Origin: [Clostridium] scindens ATCC 35704
GTDB lineage: Bacteria > Bacillota > Clostridia > Lachnospirales > Lachnospiraceae
Direction of reading: 5' to 3'
DNA: 64,000 bases
Assembly: GCF_004295125.1 (NCBI RefSeq)
Contig: NZ_CP036170.1
Location: 2,792,501-2,856,500, forward strand
In this document: one piece after another, positions 53,231 through 62,077 of the stretch
Layout of the letters: each line of letters starts with the position of its first letter
Numbering within the stretch: position 1 is the first letter of the stretch
Notes under the pieces: model-generated
Told to the model about the DNA's origin: nothing
Database searches by the model: none
The model's input: only the letters and a program-made list of their open reading frames with translations
Position numbers and translations under genes: made by a program

Positions 53231-53250
53231 GAAAAAGGCGAGGTGATCAG

Positions 53251-53967
53251 GTGGAAAAAACATCATTTGTAGAATATTTGATGGAATTTGGACTTACCCG
53301 GCAGGAAGCCAGCATATATCAGTGTCTGCTTGTCGAAGGCAAGGTTACAGGGTATGAGGTGGCCAAACTGACGGGCATATCAAGGTCCAATGCATATAAT
53401 TCATTGGCGAATATGACGGAGAAGGGCGCGTCCTATCTGGTAGAAGAGGGAACCACGCGCAAATATGTGCCGGTGCCCTTAGAGGAATTCTGCAAGAACC
53501 GGATACGGAGGCTGGAGGAGTCTAAAAAATGGCTGGTATCCCATGAGCCTACAGAGAAGACTCATCTGGAAGGATACATAACGATAGAGGGCGCAAATCA
53601 TATTCTGGACAAGATGCGCAACCTGCTGTCCCAGGTAGAGAAGAGAGTCTATATTACCTGCACACGGAACTATCTGCTTCTGCTTGTGCGGGAACTGGAA
53701 GAACTGATGGAGAGCAAGAAGAAAGTGGTGATCATTACGGATCAGCCTGCGACTTTTGAGAATGCCAAGGTTTATGTAGGGGAAAACAGGGGCATGCAGA
53801 TCGGCATCATTGCGGATTCTAAGTATGTCCTTACCGGCGAGTATGGGGAAGGGAGCATGAACACCTGCCTGTATTCCGGCCAGAAGAACTTTGTTGAATT
53901 ATACAAGACCGCGCTATCGAATGAGATAAAATTACTGTCAATACGAGAGGAGAATAAGAACGTATGA
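53251..53967 (+). CDS. TrmB-family transcriptional regulator
   Basis: 238 residues, GTG start at 53251 with GGCGAGGTGAT upstream. N-terminal winged helix (about 1-75): LTRQEASIYQCLLVEGKVTGYEVAKLTG is split by the usual helix pattern, then SRSNAYNSLANMTEKG. The C-terminal part (about 100-238) has a PLD-like fold as in other TrmB regulators, which may bind a ligand. Overlaps the LysA-like gene by 4 bases, so it is co-translated with its probable target. Confidence 0.85.
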   Translation: MEKTSFVEYLMEFGLTRQEASIYQCLLVEGKVTGYEVAKLTGISRSNAYNSLANMTEKGASYLVEEGTTRKYVPVPLEEFCKNRIRRLEESKKWLVSHEPTEKTHLEGYITIEGANHILDKMRNLLSQVEKRVYITCTRNYLLLLVRELEELMESKKKVVIITDQPATFENAKVYVGENRGMQIGIIADSKYVLTGEYGEGSMNTCLYSGQKNFVELYKTALSNEIKLLSIREENKNV

Positions 53968-55238
53968 AGAAAGAGCCATTTGTAACCAAAGAACAGCTGG
54001 AAGAGATTGTAAAAGAGTATCCGACGCCATTCCATCTCTACGATGAGAAAGGGCTTCGAAGAAATATGAAGGCGCTGAAGGAAGCGTTTGCATGGAACAA
54101 GGGATATAAGGAATATTTTGCCGTAAAGGCGACCCCTAATCCGTTTCTGATCAATATTCTGAAGGAATATGGCTGTGGCTGCGACTGTTCCTCCTATACG
54201 GAACTGATGCTCTCAGAGGCTATTGGAGTGACGGGCGAGGACATCATGTTTTCCTCTAATGATACGCCTGCGGAAGAGTTTGCCTATGCAGAGAAGCTGG
54301 GGGCGATCATCAACCTGGATGACATCACCCATATTGATTTTCTGGAACAGACCATCGGCCATATTCCAGAAACCATCAGCTGCCGTTATAATCCCGGCGG
54401 CCTGTTCAAGATCAGCAATGACATCATGGATAATCCGGGAGACTCCAAGTATGGCATGACCACGGAGCAGTTATTTGAGTCTTTCAAAATATTGAAGGAG
54501 AAGGGCGCAAAGGAATTCGGAATCCACGCCTTCCTTGCCAGCAACACGGTTACCAATGATTATTATCCGATGCTCGCGAAGATTCTGTTTGAACTGGCAG
54601 TCAAGCTTCAGATGGAGACTGGCGTACATATCAAGTTTATCAACCTCTCCGGCGGGATCGGGATTCCCTATACGCCAGACCAGGAGCCCAACGATATCCG
54701 CATGATCGGTGACGGCGTGCGCAGGGTATATGAGGAAGTTCTTACGCCGGCTGGCATGGGAGACGTGGCAATCTATACGGAACTGGGGCGTTTCATGATG
54801 GGGCCTTATGGATGCCTTGTAACCAAAGCCATCCATGAGAAGCATACCCACAAGGAATACGTAGGCGTGGATGCATGCGCGGTGAATCTGATGCGTCCGG
54901 CTATGTATGGAGCTTATCACCATATCACCGTAATGGGCAAGGAAGATATTCCCTGCGACCATAAGTATGATATTGCGGGCTCGCTGTGCGAGAACAATGA
55001 CAAATTCGCAATAGACCGAATGCTTCCGAAGATTGACAAGGGGGACCTGCTGGTTATTCATGATACAGGCGCTCATGGATTCTCCATGGGGTATAATTAT
55101 AACGGCAAACTAAAATCAGCGGAACTTCTGCTTAAGGAGGATGGCACCGTGCAGCTGATCCGAAGGGCGGAAACGCCGGCAGATTATTTTGCGACGTTTG
55201 ACTGCTTTGATATTGGAAAGAAATTGCTGGAAGAATAA
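53964..55238 (+). CDS. lysA: Diaminopimelate decarboxylase-like PLP enzyme
   Basis: 424 residues, fold type III decarboxylase. PLP lysine in EYFAVKATPNPF (about 51), then GCGCDCSSYTEL, LSGGIGIPYTP (phosphate loop), TELGRFMMGPYG in place of EPGR, CEN in place of CES, and DTGAHGFSMGYNYNGKLKSA near the end. The usual HIGSQ stretch reads HAFLASN. These shifts mark a side branch of LysA-like enzymes; meso-diaminopimelate remains the best guess, but ornithine- or other amino-acid-type substrates are possible. Transcribed with a TrmB regulator and a lipoprotein, not with other lysine genes. Confidence 0.75.
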   Translation: MKKEPFVTKEQLEEIVKEYPTPFHLYDEKGLRRNMKALKEAFAWNKGYKEYFAVKATPNPFLINILKEYGCGCDCSSYTELMLSEAIGVTGEDIMFSSNDTPAEEFAYAEKLGAIINLDDITHIDFLEQTIGHIPETISCRYNPGGLFKISNDIMDNPGDSKYGMTTEQLFESFKILKEKGAKEFGIHAFLASNTVTNDYYPMLAKILFELAVKLQMETGVHIKFINLSGGIGIPYTPDQEPNDIRMIGDGVRRVYEEVLTPAGMGDVAIYTELGRFMMGPYGCLVTKAIHEKHTHKEYVGVDACAVNLMRPAMYGAYHHITVMGKEDIPCDHKYDIAGSLCENNDKFAIDRMLPKIDKGDLLVIHDTGAHGFSMGYNYNGKLKSAELLLKEDGTVQLIRRAETPADYFATFDCFDIGKKLLEE

Positions 55239-55271
55239 TTCCAGAATATAAAAGTAAAGGAGGAAAAAGAG

Positions 55272-55910
55272 ATGAGGAAGAAGGGATTGCTTGCGGCTCT
55301 GGTCATCCTTGTGATGATGGTGCTGAGCGGGTGCGGAATGAGCGCGGAGGACGCTCAGTCCTATGCCAAGTCTGTCTTGGACGCCAACTATAAGGGGGAG
55401 TTCAAAGACTATGTAGAATGGACCAAGTCCTCTGAGAAAGAGGCAAAAGAACTGTATGAGGAGAACATCGACACGACCATGAAGGAGTCCGGACTCAATG
55501 ACCTGGGCCTTTCTGAAGAACTGTCAGCCAATTACAGGCAGATGTTCGTCGATATGGTAAAACAGGCAAAATATGAGGTGGGAGAGGCAAAAGAGGCCGA
55601 TGACGATGCCTATTCCATCGAAATAACGGTAGAGCCTTTCACCGGATTTGACGGCATACAGGATGAAGTGACCACAAAGGTTACGGAAGAAGTCAGGAAT
55701 ATGGAAGAGATACCTGGAGAAGAGCAGATTAATGAACTCTTCTATCAAAGGATGTACGACATTATGGCAGAGAGGGTGAAGAATCCGACTTTCGGAGAGA
55801 AGGAGAGCGTAACCGTTCACGTAAAGCCTGACTCTGACGGAGTATACTACATTCCGCAGGATGAACTGACCAAGCTGGATAATACCTTGTTCCCTGCTGA
55901 CAATTTGTAA
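55272..55910 (+). CDS. Lipoprotein, unknown function
   Basis: 212 residues. Signal peptide RKKGLLAALVILVMMVLSG with lipobox LSGC (Cys 21). The mature part is acidic and alpha-rich in the first half (EDAQSYAKSVLDANYKGEF, like many small Firmicute lipoproteins of the DUF5105 kind), with ending VHVKPDSDGVYYIPQDEL. AAAGGAGGAAAAAG ribosome site. Follows lysA by 33 bases and is probably in the same transcript, which ends at the hairpin at 55974. Confidence 0.75.
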   Translation: MRKKGLLAALVILVMMVLSGCGMSAEDAQSYAKSVLDANYKGEFKDYVEWTKSSEKEAKELYEENIDTTMKESGLNDLGLSEELSANYRQMFVDMVKQAKYEVGEAKEADDDAYSIEITVEPFTGFDGIQDEVTTKVTEEVRNMEEIPGEEQINELFYQRMYDIMAERVKNPTFGEKESVTVHVKPDSDGVYYIPQDELTKLDNTLFPADNL

Positions 55911-55973
55911 TTGCTTGATAAATGCCTGCCTTTTGCTTGTGCGCCATGGGTGATGCTAAACGAACTCGAATAG

Positions 55974-56010
55974 AAAAACCGCAATTTCACATATTGGAAT
56001 TGCGGTTTTT
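55974..56010. terminator. Bidirectional terminator
   Basis: AAAAACCGCAATT (55974-55986) pairs with AATTGCGGTTTTT (55998-56010); A run on the left and T run on the right serve both strands. Confidence 0.9.
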
Positions 56011-56068
56011 AAATACTCCCCTGTCTATTAGCATAACTCAAAAATCATGGACTATAAGATTCAAAAAC

Positions 56069-56112
56069 AAAAAAGCGCTAAATCTCTTCTTAATAAAAGA
56101 GACCTAACGCTT
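56069..56112 (-). terminator. Terminator of the tRNA-Leu gene
   Basis: On the minus strand AAGCGTTAGGTCTCTT and AAGAGATTTAGCGCTT pair with small mismatches, followed by TTTTTT (56074-56069). Confidence 0.75.
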
Positions 56113-56120
56113 CGTCAAAA

Positions 56121-56203
56121 TGCGGATGGTGGGACTTGAACCCACACGAGGTCACCCCCGCAAGATTTTGAGTCTTGTGCGTCTGCCATTCCGCCACATC
56201 CGC
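56121..56203 (-). tRNA. tRNA-Leu, anticodon CAA
   Basis: 83 bases on the minus strand. Acceptor GCGGATG pairs with CATCCGC plus discriminator A; D arm has GGCGGAATGGCAGACGC-like class II features; anticodon stem CAAGA / TCTTG holds loop CTCAAAA (anticodon CAA); a long variable arm GCGGGGGTGACCTCGT; T arm GTGGGTTCAAGTCCCAC. CCA is not encoded. Long variable arm and discriminator A fit leucine. Confidence 0.95.
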
Positions 56204-56288
56204 CTGTACTACCGTTATCTCCGGCAGCAACATGATAAATTATAACCTCAAATGGAAGGGTTGTCAATCCTTTTGTCTGGAAATTTTA

Positions 56289-56317
56289 TTCAAAATTTCA
56301 GTTGTTTATGGTATAAT
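56289..56317 (+). promoter_or_regulatory. Promoter of the aldo/keto reductase gene
   Basis: TTCAAA (56289-56294), 17-base spacer, perfect TATAAT (56312-56317). It lies downstream of an in-frame ATG at 56252, which supports the later start at 56390. Confidence 0.6.
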
Positions 56318-56389
56318 ATAACGGATTTGCATCAAGTGCAGAAGAAAGAGATACGCGGAGAGCGTGCTGCTCCGGGATGGGAGGAAGAG

Positions 56390-57499
56390 ATGTATTACAA
56401 GCAATATGGAAATACGGGATTAAAAGTGTCGGCGATCGGTCTTGGGACCATGCGGTATGACGAGGAGGATATCAAAGCGGGGAGGCTTGAAAAGTGCGCC
56501 GAGATTCCTCTTTATGCCTTTGAAAAAGGGATCAACTATTGGGATACGGCTCCGAACTATTGCCATGATAAGAGCGAGATTGTCACCGGGATTGCGCTAT
56601 CCCAGGTAAAAAGAAGCGATGTATATGTAACATCCAAGACAAATCTGGGCACACTGGATGTAGGAGACCATCCGACAAAGGAGGATTTCCGCAGGAGGCT
56701 GGAACTTTCCCTTGAAAGGCTTAAGACTGACTATATTGACTTTTATCATATGTGGTGCATGCTCAGCCTGGAATCCTGGGAAAAACACATGGATGCCTTA
56801 TACGGCTTTTTCGAAGAAGCCAAGAAGGACGGACTGATAAGAAATATCGTATTTTCTTCCCATATGCAGGGAAATGAGATAGAGAAAGTGGTAGATTCCG
56901 GTAAGTTTAAGGGAATGCTGATAGGGTACAATGCGCTGAATTATCGTTTCCGCCAGAGCGGGATCGAGGCGGCTTACAATAAAGGCATGGGAGTGGTCGT
57001 CATGAATCCGCTGGGCGGCGGAATGATTCCCGCCAATCCGGATGCCTTCCGGTATCTGACGGAAGGGACAGACCTGACGGTTCCCCAGGCAGCGCTTCGT
57101 TTTGTGGCGTCCCATAAAGAGATCACGGTGACTCTGGCAGGGTGCACCACGAAGAAACATATTGACGATGCAGTAAAAGCGGTAGAACATCTGGAAGAGA
57201 AGCCGGCAAAAGAGATCGCGAAGGAATACGAAGGCAAGGGAGTGGCGCTTAATGACCTGTGCACAGGCTGCGCCTACTGCAAGGGCTGCCCGAAGGAGAT
57301 CCCCATTCCCCAATACATGGATGCCTATAACCAGAAGATACTGACAGGGAATGACAAGGCAATCCTGGCGAGGCTTGACAATCATTGGGACATTCCTAAG
57401 GAAAAGGCGGCAGAATGCATTGCCTGCGGAAAGTGCGAAGGACAGTGCACCCAGCATCTGCCAATCATCGAACGGCTGAAAGAGATTGCCGGCATGTAG
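56390..57499 (+). CDS. Aldo/keto reductase with ferredoxin-like C-terminus
   Basis: 369 residues from ATG 56390 (GGGAGGAAGAG upstream). AKR barrel (about 1-270): YGNTGLKVSAIGLGTMRYD, NYWDTAPNYCHD (Asp and Tyr of the tetrad), VTSKTNLG (Lys) and DFYHMWCM (His). The C-terminal part has two cysteine groups, CTGCAYCKGCP (about 303) and CIACGKCEGQC (about 345), the pattern of two 4Fe-4S clusters. Common in anaerobes; may pass electrons between ferredoxin and a carbonyl substrate. Substrate unknown. Confidence 0.9.
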   Translation: MYYKQYGNTGLKVSAIGLGTMRYDEEDIKAGRLEKCAEIPLYAFEKGINYWDTAPNYCHDKSEIVTGIALSQVKRSDVYVTSKTNLGTLDVGDHPTKEDFRRRLELSLERLKTDYIDFYHMWCMLSLESWEKHMDALYGFFEEAKKDGLIRNIVFSSHMQGNEIEKVVDSGKFKGMLIGYNALNYRFRQSGIEAAYNKGMGVVVMNPLGGGMIPANPDAFRYLTEGTDLTVPQAALRFVASHKEITVTLAGCTTKKHIDDAVKAVEHLEEKPAKEIAKEYEGKGVALNDLCTGCAYCKGCPKEIPIPQYMDAYNQKILTGNDKAILARLDNHWDIPKEKAAECIACGKCEGQCTQHLPIIERLKEIAGM

Positions 57500-57574
57500 A
57501 AATAAACTCCTTTTAAAAACGAAGGATATGGTGTATAGTAATATGGTAATTTTAAAATAGGTGGAGAATCTGAT

Positions 57575-60190
57575 ATGAATAGTAAGATTGTTTTGATAGA
57601 TGGACATAGCATCCTGAACCGCGCGTTCTATGGACTCCCGGATCTGACCAATGCAGACGGGCTTCATACGAATGCCATTTACGGCTTTCTGACGATTATG
57701 TTCAAGATATTAGAAGAAGAAAAGCCGGACTATTTGACGGTTGCCTTTGATGTACATGCGCCTACGTTCCGCCATGAGATGTATGAGGAATACAAAGGGA
57801 CGAGAAAGCCTATGGCCGATGAATTACGCCAGCAGGTGCCGGTGATCAAGGAAGTGTTAAAGGCGATGGGCATCCGGATTATCGAGCAGGCGGGGCTGGA
57901 GGCGGATGACCTGATCGGAACCTTGTCCAAGCGATGCGCGCAGAAGGGAATGGAAGTGTCTGTCATCTCCGGAGACCGGGATCTGCTGCAGCTGGCGACA
58001 GAGCAGGTGAAAATCCGCATTCCCAAGACGAAGCAGGGCCGGACGGAAGTGGAGGACTATTATGCCCAGGATGTCAAGGAACGCTATCAGGTAACTCCCA
58101 CAGAGTTTATCGACCTTAAGGCGCTTATGGGCGATGCGTCCGACAATATACCAGGAGTGCCAAGCATTGGAGAGAAGACGGCGACAAAGATTATCACGGA
58201 GTATCATTCGATCGAAGAAGCTTATGCCCATGTGGATGAGGTAAAGCCGCCCAGGGCGTCGAAGGCATTAAAGGAACATTGGGATATGGCGGTCATGAGC
58301 AAGAGACTGGCTACGATCAATGTGGACGCGGATTTTCCATATGAACTGGAAGAGGCAAAACTTGGGAATATCTACACGGAAGAGGCCTATGCATACTTCC
58401 AGAAACTGCAGTTTAAGAATCTGCTGCAGCGTTTTGATGTGACCGCGCCATCCAACCAGGTAGAGGATGCGTTTCAGGAAGTTAAGGATAGAAAAGAGGC
58501 AGAAGCCATATTTGCGGCAGCAAAAGGAGCCGATGAGATAGGCGCGTGCATATTCAAGGATACCCAGAATGTGCTTCCGCTTTTCGCAGGGCAGGCCGGG
58601 ATTGACGGCATTGGACTTTGTTTTTCTAAAAAGGATGTCTACTGCATTCGCGCGGGCCAGGGGATCGAACTATCCTGGCTTCTGGAACAGCTGGAGGGTG
58701 TAGCAAAAGATGCAGGGCGCTTTGCCATGTTTGACATCAAGGAGGCTCTGGAGCATATCCGCATTGCCCGCCAGGATAACTGTTTTGATGTGACGGTGGC
58801 GGCGTACCTTCTGAATCCCCTGAAAAGTAATTATACCTATGAGGATGTTGCAAGGGAACAACTGAACCTGATTATAGAAGATAAACTGGATGCCTGGATG
58901 AAGGCATGCTATGAAGCCTATACGGCGTATGCCGCATCCGGGATTCTGTGGAAGCGGCTGAAGGAATGTCTGATGGACAGACTGTTTATGGATGTCGAGA
59001 TGCCGCTGGTATTTACCCTTTATGACATGGAAGTAAACGGCGTAAGGGTGGAAGCTGAGGCGCTTAAGTATTACGGCGACCAACTGGGCGCCAAGATCGT
59101 GGAACTGGAAAAGGATATTTATGAGGAAGCGGGAGAAAACTTCAACATCAATTCTCCGAAACAGTTGGGCGTGGTTCTTTTTGAAAACATGAAGATTCCG
59201 GGGGGCAAGAAGACGAAGACAGGCTACTCTACGGCGGCGGACGTACTGGAGAAACTAGCGCCGGATTACCCGATCATCGCAAAGATCCTGGAGTACAGGC
59301 AGTATACAAAGTTAAAGTCCACCTATGCTGACGGGCTTGCCAATTACATCCGGGAAGACGGACGGATCCACAGCAAGTTCAACCAGACGATCACGGCCAC
59401 CGGAAGACTGAGCAGTACGGAGCCGAACTTGCAGAATATCCCGATCCGTGTGGAACTGGGAAGACTGATTCGCAAGGTATTCATCCCGGAAGACGGATTC
59501 GTCTTCGTAGACGCGGATTATTCCCAGATTGAGCTGCGCGTGCTGGCCCATTGTTCCGGGGACAGCCATCTGATCGAAGCCTACAAGGAAAAGAAGGACA
59601 TCCACAGGATTACGGCATCCCAAGTGTTCCACATTCCGTTTGACGAGGTTACGGACCAGCAGCGGCGCAATGCCAAGGCGGTCAATTTTGGAATCGTATA
59701 TGGCATCAGTTCGTTCGGGTTGAGCCAGGATTTGAGCATCACCAGGAAAGAGGCATCCAAGTATATTGAAGACTATTTCACCGCTTATCCGGGCATCAAG
59801 ATATTCCTGGATGATACGGTGAAGCATGCAAAAGAGATGGGGTATGTGGTAACCCTGTTCGGGCGCAGGCGCCCGGTTCCGGAACTGTCTTCCAGCAATT
59901 ACATGCAGCGCTCTTTCGGCGAGAGGGTTGCCATGAATGCGCCCATCCAGGGAACGGCGGCGGACATCATCAAGATTGCGATGACAGGAGTGGGCAGGCG
60001 GCTTAAGGAGCAGAAGATGAAGTCAAGGCTGGTGCTGCAAGTTCATGATGAACTTCTGGTGGAGGCGTACAAGCCGGAACTTGACCAGGTAAAGAAGATA
60101 CTGAAAGAAGAGATGGAGCAGGCAGCATCTTTGGATGTGCCGCTGGAGATAGACATGCATACAGGAGAAAACTGGTACGAAGCAAAGTAG
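57575..60190 (+). CDS. polA: DNA polymerase I
   Basis: 871 residues. 5' nuclease domain (about 1-265): LIDGHSILNRAFYGLP, AFDVHAPTFRHEMYEEYKG, GLEADDLIGTL, SGDRDLLQL and GDASDNIPGVPSIGEKTA. The 3'-5' exonuclease region (about 300-460) is present in size but its DxE metal motif is gone, so proofreading is probably absent, as in several Gram-positives. Polymerase motifs are intact: DADYSQIELRVLAH (A), RRNAKAVNFGIVYGISSFG (B), LVLQVHDELLVEA (C). AGGTGGAG ribosome site; coaE follows 12 bases later. Confidence 0.97.
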   Translation: MNSKIVLIDGHSILNRAFYGLPDLTNADGLHTNAIYGFLTIMFKILEEEKPDYLTVAFDVHAPTFRHEMYEEYKGTRKPMADELRQQVPVIKEVLKAMGIRIIEQAGLEADDLIGTLSKRCAQKGMEVSVISGDRDLLQLATEQVKIRIPKTKQGRTEVEDYYAQDVKERYQVTPTEFIDLKALMGDASDNIPGVPSIGEKTATKIITEYHSIEEAYAHVDEVKPPRASKALKEHWDMAVMSKRLATINVDADFPYELEEAKLGNIYTEEAYAYFQKLQFKNLLQRFDVTAPSNQVEDAFQEVKDRKEAEAIFAAAKGADEIGACIFKDTQNVLPLFAGQAGIDGIGLCFSKKDVYCIRAGQGIELSWLLEQLEGVAKDAGRFAMFDIKEALEHIRIARQDNCFDVTVAAYLLNPLKSNYTYEDVAREQLNLIIEDKLDAWMKACYEAYTAYAASGILWKRLKECLMDRLFMDVEMPLVFTLYDMEVNGVRVEAEALKYYGDQLGAKIVELEKDIYEEAGENFNINSPKQLGVVLFENMKIPGGKKTKTGYSTAADVLEKLAPDYPIIAKILEYRQYTKLKSTYADGLANYIREDGRIHSKFNQTITATGRLSSTEPNLQNIPIRVELGRLIRKVFIPEDGFVFVDADYSQIELRVLAHCSGDSHLIEAYKEKKDIHRITASQVFHIPFDEVTDQQRRNAKAVNFGIVYGISSFGLSQDLSITRKEASKYIEDYFTAYPGIKIFLDDTVKHAKEMGYVVTLFGRRRPVPELSSSNYMQRSFGERVAMNAPIQGTAADIIKIAMTGVGRRLKEQKMKSRLVLQVHDELLVEAYKPELDQVKKILKEEMEQAASLDVPLEIDMHTGENWYEAK

Positions 60191-60202
60191 AGGTGCAGAC
60201 TT

Positions 60203-60793
60203 ATGAAGATTATTGGAATTACTGGCGGAGTAGGGGCAGGAAAGACGCAGATACTGGAGTACCTAAATAACAAATACGGAGCCACCATCTGTCAGGCGGA
60301 TCAAGTGGGGAAGAAACTCCAGAAAAAGGGGACCCCATGCTTTGAGGCCATTGTGGAGCATTTCGGGACGGATATCCTGGATGAGAAGGGCGAGCTTGAC
60401 AGAGAAAGGCTGGCAGAAATCGTATTTTCGAAGAAAGAAGAATTATCCATGCTTAATGGCATCATCCATCCTGCGGTGAAGGAAGAGATCCGCAGGAAGA
60501 TAGCCAAAGAGGAGCGGAAGAATACGAATCTGTTCATCGTGGAGGCAGCGCTTTTGATTGAAGATAATTATGAAGAGATCTGCGATGAACTGTGGTATGT
60601 CTATGTGGAAGACGAGATCCGCAAAAAGCGGCTGATCTACGCAAGAGGCTATGATGCCCGGAAAGTGGACGATATCATTGCCGCCCAGCTGCCGAAGGAT
60701 GTATTCCTGAAGCATTGCGACAGAGTCATCGACAACAACGGCGTCTTTGAGGAGACGAAGATGCAGCTGGATCAGATATTAGCAGATTTATAA
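60203..60793 (+). CDS. coaE: Dephospho-CoA kinase
   Basis: Last step of coenzyme A synthesis. 196 residues. P-loop GITGGVGAGKTQIL at residue 5 on, DQVGKKLQKKG, DRERLAEIVFS, LNGIIHPAV and EAALLIED. Standard length. polA-coaE is a common Firmicute pair. The MBL gene starts 21 bases after the stop. Confidence 0.96.
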   Translation: MKIIGITGGVGAGKTQILEYLNNKYGATICQADQVGKKLQKKGTPCFEAIVEHFGTDILDEKGELDRERLAEIVFSKKEELSMLNGIIHPAVKEEIRRKIAKEERKNTNLFIVEAALLIEDNYEEICDELWYVYVEDEIRKKRLIYARGYDARKVDDIIAAQLPKDVFLKHCDRVIDNNGVFEETKMQLDQILADL

Positions 60794-60814
60794 GAAAGGC
60801 AGAATAGACAGATT

Positions 60815-61612
60815 ATGAGATTATGCAGTATTGCCAGTGGAAGCAGCGGAAACTGCATCTACGTAGGAGATGACGATACTCATCTGCTGGTGGATACAGG
60901 AATCAGCAAGAAGAGAATTGAACAGGGATTACATACATTAGGAATCAAGGGAGAAGAACTGAACGGTATTCTGATCACCCATGAGCATGTGGATCATATC
61001 CAGGGGCTGGGGGTATTCAGCAGGAAGTATGGGATACCCATCTATGCCACCCGGGGGACGATTGAAGGAATCCGATGCTGCACAAGCCTGGGGAAGATGC
61101 CGGAAGGACTGCTGCATGATGTCCCGGTGGATGAGACATTTTCGCTTGGAGGCATGAGCATACGGCCTTTCGCGATCTCCCATGACGCCAAGGAGCCTTC
61201 CGGATACCGGATCGAGAATGAGACGAAATCCGTGGCGGTAGCGACAGATCTGGGGAAATACGACGAATACACGGTAGCGCATCTGAAGGATCTGAATGCG
61301 GTAGTCCTGGAGGCAAACCACGATATCCACATGCTTGAAGTGGGTCCCTATCCCTATCCTCTTAAAAGGAGAGTGGCAGGAGATAAAGGACATTTGTCAA
61401 ATGAATTGTCAGGCAGGCTTCTTTGTGATATACTGCATGACAACCTTCAATATGTGGTGCTGGGCCATCTGAGTAAGGAGAACAATTACGAAGAGCTGGC
61501 CTACGAGACTGTCAAGCTGGAGGTCAGCATCGGCGACAACCCATATAAAGGAGAAGATATCCCTATGATGGTAGCAAAGAGGGATATAGTATCAGATATT
61601 ATATCATTATAG
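60815..61612 (+). CDS. MBL-fold hydrolase, YycJ/WalJ-like
   Basis: 265 residues. SIASGSSGNCIYVGDDDTHL at the N-terminus is the YycJ signature, then ITHEHVDHIQGLGVF (metal motif), ISHDAKEPSGY, ATDLGKYDE and EANHDIHML. WalJ proteins are putative 5'-3' double-strand DNA exonucleases linked to the WalRK signal path and chromosome maintenance; here it follows polA and coaE, which agrees with a DNA-related role. Full length. AGAAAGGCAGAA is the ribosome site. Confidence 0.92.
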   Translation: MRLCSIASGSSGNCIYVGDDDTHLLVDTGISKKRIEQGLHTLGIKGEELNGILITHEHVDHIQGLGVFSRKYGIPIYATRGTIEGIRCCTSLGKMPEGLLHDVPVDETFSLGGMSIRPFAISHDAKEPSGYRIENETKSVAVATDLGKYDEYTVAHLKDLNAVVLEANHDIHMLEVGPYPYPLKRRVAGDKGHLSNELSGRLLCDILHDNLQYVVLGHLSKENNYEELAYETVKLEVSIGDNPYKGEDIPMMVAKRDIVSDIISL

Positions 61613-61640
61613 CGACATGGCACAGTAGGAGGATAAGTCA

Positions 61641-62064
61641 ATGAAGTAAAGAAGACGGCGTCATGGCTTCTTCCTATGTGGGCGGCTTAAGCGGCGCATT
61701 CATTCCGGTCAGTGAAGACAAGGGAATGATCGATGCGGTGAAGATGGGAGCCCTTACCATGGAAAAACTGGAGGCGATGACCTGCGTCTGTTCCGTAGGA
61801 CTTGACATGATCGCCATACCTGGAAAGACAAAAGCAACTACAATATCCGGAATTATTGCCGATGAGATGGCAATCGGCATGGTGAATCAGAAGACGACGG
61901 CAGTCCGCCTGATTCCGGTTATTGGCAAAGACGTAGGAGAGACGGCTGAATTTGGCGGCCTCCTGGGCTATGCCCCAATCATGCCGGTGAATGAGTATGA
62001 TTGCAGCGCCTTTGTAAACAGGCAGGGAAGAATCCCTGCGCCGATTCACAGTTTTAAGAATTAG
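61641..62064 (+). pseudogene. UPF0210 (DUF711/PFL) gene with a large internal deletion
   Basis: A full AGGAGGA ribosome site (61627-61633) and ATG (61641) are followed after one codon by TAA. In another frame, from about 61645, the text [20 protein letters not shown] opens the C-terminal third of a UPF0210 protein and runs to its normal end [12 protein letters not shown] (134 residues from Met 61663). The family is about 450 residues long, so roughly 320 are missing. The ACT-domain gene that normally precedes it is absent as well. Translation of the 134-residue piece from 61663 would lack a ribosome site. Probably not functional. Confidence 0.75.
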
Positions 62065-62077
62065 AGAGGATGTTTGG

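Noticed and set aside
56798-57667. 289-codon minus-strand frame over the aldo/keto reductase gene
   Set aside because: Antisense shadow; the plus strand has all reductase and Fe-S motifs.
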